Source: Ruminococcus sp. UBA4321 (GTDB lineage Bacteria; Bacillota; Clostridia; Oscillospirales; Ruminococcaceae). Taken from it: a stretch of 12,606 bases of DNA. The notes beneath the pieces were generated by a model, which was given only the letters and a program-made list of their open reading frames with translations, ran no database searches and was not told the origin of the DNA. The stretch covers positions 1 to 12,606 of the forward strand of contig DGUB01000126.1 in assembly GCA_002393815.1 (NCBI GenBank), given 5' to 3'. The first letter of the stretch is position 1, and each line of letters starts with the position of its first letter. The position numbers and the translations under genes were made by a program. This document shows positions 7,373 through 12,606 of this stretch, in pieces.

Positions 7373-7440
7373 CGACTCATTCCTTTCTGGTATCTGGAAA
7401 ATAGATTTCTTAAATTTGTCTCTTTCTCTAGGACATACCT

Positions 7441-7469
7441 ATCATAGCATATTTTCGCGCAAATGGCAA
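7441..7469 (-). promoter_or_regulatory. Promoter of the SleB-domain gene
   Basis: On the minus strand, -35 TTGCCA (7469-7464) and -10 TATGAT (7446-7441) have 17-base spacing, about 70 bases before the ATG. The match is good but not perfect. Confidence 0.65.
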
Positions 7470-7793
7470 GCTTTTTGAAACCTTTTCTATGAAGTAGCCA
7501 AAGATTCAGCAGACAAGCCGGGGGACTATTGGCATTTTGTACATATTTAATGTAAACTTTTTGTGAACGCAGGCATAAATTATTCATATTTAGAAGCGAT
7601 AAAATTACATTTTGATTACATTCAAAACAAAACAGTTACCGGATACAGGCAATCTGACATATTTTCAGCCGTCCGGCTTGTTAAAAATAAACAATCGCCT
7701 GTCGAATTCCGTCGAAGCGGAGCTTGTCAGTTTTTAGTGATTCTGCACAAACGAAATCGTATGAGAAATTTTTCTGCGGATATGACAGAAGTC
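7470..7793. other. Gene-free divergent intergenic region
   Basis: AT-rich DNA between the two divergent promoters. An open frame of 90 codons crosses it (7563-7835, +), but it has no ribosome binding site, no family resemblance, and runs through the next promoter. The only structures seen are small: a 4-bp hairpin in the GC-rich patch near 7667-7678 and an inverted repeat TTGTT-N7-AACAA at 7678-7694. No tRNA or known ncRNA was recognised. Confidence 0.5.
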
Positions 7794-7822
7794 TTGACAG
7801 ATTCCGGAAATCATGTTATAAT
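7794..7822 (+). promoter_or_regulatory. Consensus promoter of the pnuC-like gene
   Basis: -35 TTGACA (7794-7799) and -10 TATAAT (7817-7822) both match the consensus perfectly, with 17-base spacing. The predicted start is near 7830, giving a leader of about 125 bases. Confidence 0.93.
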
Positions 7823-7829
7823 ATTTTTA

Positions 7830-7918
7830 TTATAAAAATTCTGCCGCTGGGTAGAGACGGATTAACATTCGTCTGCATGTCGTTAAGCCTTAGAAGACAT
7901 GCAGGGGAATGTTTTTTT
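7830..7918 (+). promoter_or_regulatory. Structured leader with intrinsic terminator upstream of pnuC (attenuator or riboswitch candidate)
   Basis: Between the predicted transcription start and the gene lies a strong terminator-like hairpin: outer stem 7864-7870 with 7907-7913 (7 bp), inner stem 7873-7881 with 7896-7904 (9 bp), then seven T residues (7912-7918). An upstream 7-bp hairpin (7855-7861 with 7868-7874, one G-U pair) uses part of the terminator's left arm, so the two folds exclude each other. This is the arrangement of a transcriptional attenuator controlling the downstream transporter. I could not match the sequence to a known riboswitch class; an NAD-related ligand would be a guess from the gene. 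Confidence 0.7.
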
Positions 7919-7953
7919 ATCTGATACTTTAATAAGTAAAAGGAGAAATACAG

Positions 7954-8637
7954 ATGCATTATTTTACAAAATCAGAAGTTGGTTTATGGCTGGGGTCAGT
8001 TCTGTTGATTCTGACAGCATTTTTCGCATTTGACAGGGCGAATTATATGACGCTGACAGCGTCTCTGATTGGTGTGACTTCGCTGATATTTGCAGCGAAG
8101 GGAAATCCGGCGGCACAAGTGCTGATGATAGTGTTCAGTCTGCTGTATGGAGTCATTTCCTATCGTTTCGCGTATTACGGGGAGATGATAACTTATTTAG
8201 GCATGACCATGCCGATGGCGGTATTCACGCTGATAGCGTGGCTGAAACATCCCTTTGAGGGGAATCAGGCAGAAGTGAGGATTCATCATATCCGGAAGCC
8301 GGAACTTCTGCTGACGGTTGTGCTGACTGTCATCATCACAGTGATATTTTATTTTATTCTGAAATATTTTCACACGGCGAATCTTCTGCCGAGTACGGTA
8401 TCAGTCACGACAAGTTTTCTCGCCGTGTGCCTGACATTTTTCCGGAGTCCCTATTATGCCTTAGCCTATGCGGCGAATGATGTGATTTTAATCATTCTGT
8501 GGACGCTGGCATCTCTGGAGAATGCTTCTTATAGTTCGGTTCTGGTATGTTTCTGCGTATTTCTGGTGAATGATATTTATGGATTTATCAGCTGGAAACG
8601 GATGGAAAAACGGCAGAGTAATTCTGCACAAATTTAA
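7954..8637 (+). CDS. pnuC: PnuC-family membrane transporter (nicotinamide riboside or related vitamin)
   Basis: 227 residues and very hydrophobic, with about seven membrane helices (near 8-26, 31-48, 52-72, 77-95, 117-137, 147-163 and 170-210, the last being two). PnuC proteins are facilitators of vitamin uptake: nicotinamide riboside for PnuC itself, thiamine or riboflavin for relatives. Family resemblance is strongest in FSLLYGVISYRFAYYGEMI and in the C-terminal NDIYGFISWKRME, with ANDVILIILWTLAS before it. AGGAG lies eight bases before ATG. The substrate cannot be decided: no kinase (NadR) or thiamine gene is adjacent and the leader is not a recognisable TPP or FMN riboswitch. The gene has its own consensus promoter and a structured leader. 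Confidence 0.82.
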   Translation: MHYFTKSEVGLWLGSVLLILTAFFAFDRANYMTLTASLIGVTSLIFAAKGNPAAQVLMIVFSLLYGVISYRFAYYGEMITYLGMTMPMAVFTLIAWLKHPFEGNQAEVRIHHIRKPELLLTVVLTVIITVIFYFILKYFHTANLLPSTVSVTTSFLAVCLTFFRSPYYALAYAANDVILIILWTLASLENASYSSVLVCFCVFLVNDIYGFISWKRMEKRQSNSAQI

Positions 8638-8660
8638 AAGTCAAAATTTGTATATTTTTA
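8628..8660 (+). terminator. Weak AT-rich hairpin after pnuC
   Basis: An 8-bp stem (8628-8635 with 8644-8651), almost all A-T, overlaps the pnuC stop codon and is followed by a T-rich tail. It is too weak to be sure of termination; read-through into the GH26 gene is possible. Confidence 0.3.
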
Positions 8661-8683
8661 ATATAGCACAAGAAGTAAAAGTA

Positions 8684-8692
8684 TGTTATAAT
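8684..8692 (+). promoter_or_regulatory. Extended -10 promoter of the GH26 gene
   Basis: TG-T-TATAAT (TG at 8684-8685, TATAAT at 8687-8692), an extended -10 element. No good -35 box is present at 16-18 bases. It lies about 45 bases before an ATG with an excellent AAGGAGG (8727-8733), five bases from the start. Confidence 0.65.
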
Positions 8693-8738
8693 AAAACTGT
8701 ATATATTTTGATTTACATGTTATCATAAGGAGGATGTT

Positions 8739-10814
8739 ATGAAAAAATCTATCAGAAAAACCGTCAGTGCGCTGCTTGCGCTGACAATGTGTGCAGCCGG
8801 AACAGGGCTGCTTCCTGTTATCGCAGAAGATGCAGAAACAAAAACAACCGAAGCCCTGCCACTGGGAACTTACGAAGTAGAGACATTTGAGGGCGCAGAT
8901 GTCTGGACTTCCATTTATGAAAATCAGCTTCCCGGCTATTCCGGCGAGGGCTTTGCCTACCTGACAGCTTCTCCCATCAGCTTCAATGTCGAAGTAGAAA
9001 AGGAAGGCATGTACGAAATCAGTTTCCGTGCGGCACAGATTCTCGGTGCCGGGGAAGCCAGAATGCAGACGATTTCAATCAACGGCATTGATTACAGTTA
9101 TAATATGCCTTATCTGACGGAATGGACAGATGTCAGCTTTGGTGTATTCCGCCTGAAAGCCGGTGTGAATGAACTGACACTCAAGCCGATTTACGGTTAT
9201 GCGGCTTACGATACTGTCACAATCCAGGATGCAGTCTTTCCGGAACTGAAAGGCACAGCCGAACCCTGTGACCCGAAAGCCACTCCGGAAGCAAAATCCA
9301 TGCTGAAATATCTGAATTCTGTTTATGGAAAGAATATTCTTTCCGGACAGCAGGAAATTTACGGCGGCGGTCATGGTGTGCAGACTTCCATCCGTTATGA
9401 TGCGTCTTCCGATACCTGTGTAGACGGTGACGGCAAGACTTATGAAATCGACAAGGAAAGCTATGATACCGATGAACAGGGCAATAAATTCCCGTGGCAC
9501 TGCATGGATGAAACAGGCTTTGTTTACACTTATAGTACACAGAATCATAATTATACTTATAACGACTATGACCAGGAATGCCGTTATCTGTATGAACTGA
9601 CAGGACATTATCCGGCAATCAGAGGTTTCGACTTTAACACGCATTCTCCGGGATTTGCATGGGAAGACGGTGTAACCGACCGTATGATTGACTGGGCAAA
9701 GAACAAGAACGGCATCTGCACAGCAAGCTGGCATGTAACTGTTCCGAAGGACATGTCTGATTTTGAAGTCGATGAAGACGGCAATATCACAAAGATTTCC
9801 AACGACTGGCAGGCATATACCTACGGCATTACAACAGATTTTGTCACAGCCAACTGCATGGTAGAAGGCACAAAGGAATATTACTTCTTCCGTGAAGCCA
9901 TGAGATTATTAGCAGCCGAACTCCAGAAATTACAGGATGCCGGAGTACCGGTGCTGTTCCGTCCGCTCCATGAAGCTGAAGGCAATGCCGACCCGCAGGG
10001 AACTGGTGCAGGTTCATGGTTCTGGTGGTCAAAAGAAGGAACAGAAGTATATCATCAGCTCTGGAAACTGCTCTATACAACCCTGACCGAAGAATATGGT
10101 CTGCATAATATCATCTGGGAACAGAATCTTTATGCCTGGTCTGATGCTTCTGCCAACTGGTATACCGGTGACGAATGGGTGGATATTGTCGGATTTGATA
10201 AATATAATACACAGTACAATCGTCATGACGGCAATACAACAGGACCTAACGAAGATGCAGAAAGCAAGATTTTCTGGTCGCAGGTCGGCTATGTGGATAA
10301 TAAGAAGATGGTTTCCATGCCGGAAAACGACTCCATTCCGAGCCTTGAAAATATGGAAATCGAAAATGCAAAATGGCTTTATTTCTGCACATGGTATGAC
10401 GGCGAATCCGGCGCACCGCAGTTTATTTCTGGCGCGGAATATCAGAATCCGGAAACGCTGAAAACGCTGTTCAACAGTGATTTCTGCATCACACTGGACG
10501 AACTGCCGGAAGACCTGTATACAGGTGCAGGAGAATCTGCACCGACAGAAACCACACCCCAGCCGACAGAAACAGTTTCCGAAACGAAAAATCCTGACGG
10601 ATTTATTTATGGTGACGTGGACGAAAGCGGAAAAGTGGACATTCTGGATGTCATTACACTCAACAGAAATCTGCTTGGCAAAGAAACGCTGACCGACACA
10701 CAGCAGAAAGCTGCCGATGTAGACAACAACGGCAAGCCGGAAGCAGCGGATTCTCTCAATATTATGAAAGCAATCGTTGGTCTGACGACTCTGCCTGTTC
10801 TGCCTGAAAAATAA
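8739..10814 (+). CDS. Dockerin-bearing GH26 glycoside hydrolase (beta-mannanase type) with CBM35-like module
   Basis: 691 residues. Signal peptide 1-29 (MKKSIRKTVSALLAL, cleavage near VIA-ED). Residues about 43-167 are a CBM35-like beta-sandwich (GTYEVETFEG, YSGEGFAYL, RLKAGVNELTL, AAYDTVTIQDA). Residues about 175-590 are the GH26 domain: ILSGQQEIYGG, YPAIRGFDF, TASWHVTVPKD, VLFRPLHEAEG with acid/base Glu412, GSWFWWSKEG, YTGDEWVDIVGFDKYN, and VSMPEN with likely nucleophile Glu529. A Pro/Thr linker leads to a type I dockerin (about 622-687) with calcium loops DVDESGKVDILD and DVDNNGKPEAAD. GH26 enzymes mostly cut beta-1,4-mannan; a few act on other beta-glucans or xylan, so mannan is likely but not proven. 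The enzyme is exported and should join a cellulosome by cohesin binding. Single-gene unit with its own promoter. Confidence 0.93.
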   Translation: MKKSIRKTVSALLALTMCAAGTGLLPVIAEDAETKTTEALPLGTYEVETFEGADVWTSIYENQLPGYSGEGFAYLTASPISFNVEVEKEGMYEISFRAAQILGAGEARMQTISINGIDYSYNMPYLTEWTDVSFGVFRLKAGVNELTLKPIYGYAAYDTVTIQDAVFPELKGTAEPCDPKATPEAKSMLKYLNSVYGKNILSGQQEIYGGGHGVQTSIRYDASSDTCVDGDGKTYEIDKESYDTDEQGNKFPWHCMDETGFVYTYSTQNHNYTYNDYDQECRYLYELTGHYPAIRGFDFNTHSPGFAWEDGVTDRMIDWAKNKNGICTASWHVTVPKDMSDFEVDEDGNITKISNDWQAYTYGITTDFVTANCMVEGTKEYYFFREAMRLLAAELQKLQDAGVPVLFRPLHEAEGNADPQGTGAGSWFWWSKEGTEVYHQLWKLLYTTLTEEYGLHNIIWEQNLYAWSDASANWYTGDEWVDIVGFDKYNTQYNRHDGNTTGPNEDAESKIFWSQVGYVDNKKMVSMPENDSIPSLENMEIENAKWLYFCTWYDGESGAPQFISGAEYQNPETLKTLFNSDFCITLDELPEDLYTGAGESAPTETTPQPTETVSETKNPDGFIYGDVDESGKVDILDVITLNRNLLGKETLTDTQQKAADVDNNGKPEAADSLNIMKAIVGLTTLPVLPEK

Positions 10815-10862
10815 TCATACAAAAGCCCTGCCGTCAAAAGCAAAGCTTTTTACAGATACAGT

Positions 10863-10896
10863 AAAAAACCGTCCGGAAATCCGGACGGTTTCTGTC
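10863..10896. terminator. Bidirectional terminator between the GH26 gene and rplA
   Basis: An 11-bp perfect GC-rich stem (10866-10876 with 10881-10891) has a 4-base loop. On the minus strand six T residues follow (10868-10863), a strong terminator for nusG-rplK-rplA. On the plus strand the tail TTTCTGTCATTT is weaker but adequate for the GH26 gene. Confidence 0.92.
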
Positions 10897-10910
10897 ATTT
10901 AAGAATTGAA

Positions 10911-11606
10911 TTATACACCATACTTGGCAGTCGCAACCGGAACGCCGGGACCCATAGTAGAAGTCACAGTGCAGGACTTCAGATAGGTACCCTTTGCAGC
11001 AACCGGCTTTGCCTTGACAACTGCTTCGAGCAGAGTGGAAAGGTTCTGGTCGAGCTTTTCAGCACCGAAAGAAGCCTTGCCAATGGGGCAGTGAATAATA
11101 TTGGTCTTGTCCAGACGGTATTCAATCTTACCGGCTTTTGCTTCGGTAACAGCCTTGGCAACGTCGGGGGTGACAGTACCGGCCTTGGGGTTCGGCATCA
11201 GACCGCGGGGACCGAGTACACGACCCAGACGGCCAACCAGACCCATCATATCCGGGGAAGCAACAACCACGTCGAATTCCATCCAGTTTTCCTTCATGAT
11301 TTTGTCTACTAAGTCCTGACCGCCTACATAATCAGCACCGGCAGCCTGAGCAGCTTCGTATTTGTCTTCTTTGCAGAATACGCAAACTCTTACTTTTTTA
11401 CCGGTACCGTTGGGCAGAACAACCGCACCGCGAACCTGCTGGTCAGCATGACGGGAGTCAACGCCTAAACGGATATGAACTTCTACAGTTTCATCAAATT
11501 TTGCCTTGGCATTCTTGCAGACCAAATCCAGAGCTTCTGTGGACTCATAGAGCTTGTCAGCTTCAATTGCCTTACGGCTGTCAACATACTTCTTGCCGTG
11601 TTTCAT
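10911..11606 (-). CDS. rplA: 50S ribosomal protein L1
   Basis: 231 residues, the usual length. L1 forms the mobile L1 stalk on 23S rRNA, where it helps release deacylated tRNA; in many bacteria it also represses its own operon by binding mRNA. Characteristic segments: [87 protein letters not shown] (the family signature), and [12 protein letters not shown] near the end. AGGAGG lies 10 bases before ATG. It is the last gene of the unit; a strong terminator follows within 20 bases instead of the common rplJ-rplL. Confidence 0.97.
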   Translation of the reverse strand: MKHGKKYVDSRKAIEADKLYESTEALDLVCKNAKAKFDETVEVHIRLGVDSRHADQQVRGAVVLPNGTGKKVRVCVFCKEDKYEAAQAAGADYVGGQDLVDKIMKENWMEFDVVVASPDMMGLVGRLGRVLGPRGLMPNPKAGTVTPDVAKAVTEAKAGKIEYRLDKTNIIHCPIGKASFGAEKLDQNLSTLLEAVVKAKPVAAKGTYLKSCTVTSTMGPGVPVATAKYGV

Positions 11607-11636
11607 AATATAAAATCCTCCTGATTAGTGGTAATA

Positions 11637-11661
11637 CCGGACTGCTGAACCGCAGCACCGG
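11637..11661 (-). promoter_or_regulatory. Hairpin in the rplK-rplA intergenic leader
   Basis: A 9-bp stem with a 2-base bulge (11637-11640 with 11658-11661; 11643-11647 with 11653-11657; loop 11648-11652), 15 bases ahead of the rplA ribosome binding site. There is no T run after it, so it is not a terminator. It could stabilise mRNA or be part of an L1 autoregulatory site; neither is shown. Confidence 0.5.
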
Positions 11662-11716
11662 CTAGCGGAAAGATATGAAAATTTTCCTCCCACTTGATGT
11701 TAAACTCTGTTTGAAA

Positions 11717-12142
11717 TCAGTCTTTTACAACAACGCCCATAGAACGTGCAGTACCAGCAATCATGCTCATGGCAGCTTCGATAGAGCCTGCATTGAGGTC
11801 TTTCATCTTGGTTTCTGCGATGGTCTTAATCTGTTCTTTGGTGATAGTTGCAACCTTGGTCTTGTTCGGAACACCGGAACCGCTTTCGATACCGCAAGCC
11901 TTCTTGATAAGAACGGCTGCCGGAGGGGTCTTGGTGATGAAAGAGAAGGAACGGTCAGCATAAACCGTGATGACTACCGGAATAATCATGCCGATGTCAT
12001 TCTTTGTTCTTTCATTGAATTCCTTGGTGAATGCCATAATATTGACACCGTGCTGACCCAGTGCAGGACCAACCGGCGGTGCAGGTGTTGCTTTACCTGC
12101 CGGAATTTGCAGCTTGATATAGCCTGTTACTTTCTGTGCCAT
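11717..12142 (-). CDS. rplK: 50S ribosomal protein L11
   Basis: 141 residues, exactly the usual length. L11 binds the GTPase-associated region of 23S rRNA and is the target region for thiopeptide antibiotics and for RelA activation. The N-terminal domain carries the proline-rich [19 protein letters not shown], then FNERTKN. The C-terminal domain has [15 protein letters not shown] and the family signature near [25 protein letters not shown] lies eight bases before ATG. It sits between nusG and rplA, the standard bacterial order. Confidence 0.97.
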   Translation of the reverse strand: MAQKVTGYIKLQIPAGKATPAPPVGPALGQHGVNIMAFTKEFNERTKNDIGMIIPVVITVYADRSFSFITKTPPAAVLIKKACGIESGSGVPNKTKVATITKEQIKTIAETKMKDLNAGSIEAAMSMIAGTARSMGVVVKD

Positions 12143-12170
12143 AATTGAACCTCCAAATTTGTGGTAAGGC

Positions 12171-12213
12171 GGGCTGAAAAAGCCCTCCCACTGTGAAAGC
12201 TTTTTCAGCTTTC
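12171..12213 (-). promoter_or_regulatory. Alternative hairpins in the nusG-rplK leader
   Basis: Two small hairpins lie side by side: 12195-12201 with 12207-12213 (7 bp), and 12171-12175 with 12181-12185 (5 bp). Their cores are exact inverted copies of each other (12173-12183 and 12199-12209, 11 bases), so they can instead form one longer hairpin with a 15-base loop. No T run follows. Possible regulation or processing site; function unknown. Confidence 0.5.
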
Positions 12214-12230
12214 AGGATTTTCTTCTTGAA

Positions 12231-12606
12231 TTAATCATCAAGCTTGACAGCCTGATGCAGTGCGATGGTAGTCGGCGTTTCACGTCCGAACATGCTGACA
12301 AGAACTTCTACCTGTTCGTTTTCAAGGTCAATGTTCTTGACAATGCCTGTAAAACCATCCATATTGGTACCCGTTACACGGATAGTATCGCCGACCTGAT
12401 AGTTGACTTCGATTGTCGGCTTGGAATTGATACCCATAGCAGCGACTTCTCTGTCAGAAAGAGGAGTCGGCTTGGAGCCGGGACCTACGAAACCGGTCAC
12501 GCCGCGCGTATTGCGCACAACAGCCCAGGAATCGTCAGTATAAATCATCTTGACCAGTACATAACCGGGAAAGACTTTCCGTTCAAATTCCTTTTTCTTT
12601 CCGTCA
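12231..12606 (-). CDS. nusG: Transcription termination/antitermination factor NusG (N-terminus outside window)
   Basis: The C-terminal 124 residues are visible, and the frame stays open to the window edge. NusG binds RNA polymerase and modulates pausing, Rho termination and coupling to ribosomes. The visible N-terminal NGN part has KKKEFERKVFPGYVLVKM and VVRNTRGVTGFVGPGSKPTPL. The KOW domain follows (VGDTIRVTGTNMDGFTGIV and VSMFGRETPTTIAL). An internal Met at 12548-12546 is not the start, since conserved NGN sequence continues upstream of it. rplK follows 88 bases downstream; secE would be expected off the right edge. Confidence 0.96.
   Translation of the reverse strand, partial: DGKKKEFERKVFPGYVLVKMIYTDDSWAVVRNTRGVTGFVGPGSKPTPLSDREVAAMGINSKPTIEVNYQVGDTIRVTGTNMDGFTGIVKNIDLENEQVEVLVSMFGRETPTTIALHQAVKLDD

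Noticed and set aside
6110-7447. Long plus-strand open frame (445 codons) opposite the hydrolase gene
   Set aside because: It encodes Ser/Cys/Phe/Gly-rich sequence, has no domain or proper start context, and is the antisense of Thr/Glu/Ala codons in the real gene, which has a signal peptide, catalytic domain, promoter and terminator.
7667-7740. GC-rich patch with small inverted repeats as a small RNA gene
   Set aside because: Stems are only 4-5 bp with mismatches, no convincing promoter precedes it, and no terminator follows.
7563-7835. Open frame of 90 codons in the divergent intergenic region
   Set aside because: No ribosome binding site, no family resemblance, and it runs through a perfect promoter (7794-7822).
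7841-7860. Resemblance of CCGCTGGGTA to the 3' conserved part of ZTP riboswitches
   Set aside because: The required upstream domain would lie before the promoter -10 box and is absent; likely chance.
7877-7924. Possible 15-residue leader peptide overlapping the pnuC attenuator
   Set aside because: ATG to TGA is open, but there is no Shine-Dalgarno, and it contains no run of a regulatory amino acid; the hairpin explains the sequence better.

Overview
The window looks like the chromosome of a fibre-degrading, cellulosome-bearing Ruminococcus-type member of the Clostridia (Oscillospiraceae). The evidence is a cohesin/dockerin scaffoldin, a secreted GH26 enzyme ending in a dockerin, Thr/Glu/Pro-rich linkers, strong AGGAGG ribosome binding sites and Firmicutes-type L11/L1/NusG proteins. 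The species cannot be fixed from the sequence alone.

Layout, left to right. (1) Positions 1-1550 (+) hold the 3' part of a scaffoldin: a PTDA-repeat linker, one cohesin, an unassigned module of about 130 residues, and a dockerin whose second calcium loop carries a 17-residue insertion. Two terminator hairpins close this gene and the opposing operon. (2) Positions 5615-1662 (-) are a shikimate-pathway operon, aroB-aroA-aroC, followed by a DUF4364 winged-helix protein. It is driven by a near-consensus promoter at 5668-5696. The aroC product lacks several residues that are nearly invariant in chorismate synthases. (3) Positions 7372-5822 (-) encode a secreted protein with a very long, low-complexity Thr/Glu linker and a C-terminal SleB/CwlJ-type cell-wall hydrolase domain. 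(4) A 581-bp divergent intergenic region carries one promoter for each flanking gene. On the right side it also has a short RNA leader with a terminator and a possible competing hairpin, in front of a PnuC-family vitamin transporter (7954-8637, +). (5) Positions 8739-10814 (+) encode a GH26 beta-mannanase-type enzyme with a signal peptide, a CBM35-like module and a dockerin. (6) Positions 12606-10911 (-) are the ribosomal/transcription block nusG (partial)-rplK-rplA. It ends at a bidirectional terminator shared with the GH26 gene, and rplJ/rplL are not next to it.

How the parts fit: the scaffoldin and the GH26 enzyme both belong to an extracellular plant-polysaccharide-degrading complex, but their dockerins differ in the recognition helices and probably dock to different cohesins. 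The scaffoldin dockerin may serve cell-surface or scaffold-to-scaffold attachment, and the enzyme dockerin ordinary integration. The remaining genes are housekeeping (aromatic amino-acid precursors, translation, NAD-precursor or other vitamin uptake). No phage, transposon, tRNA, rRNA or CRISPR was seen. The points most worth following are the XDoc-like scaffoldin C-terminus, the degenerate active-site motifs of AroC, and the unclassified leader RNA of the pnuC-like gene.
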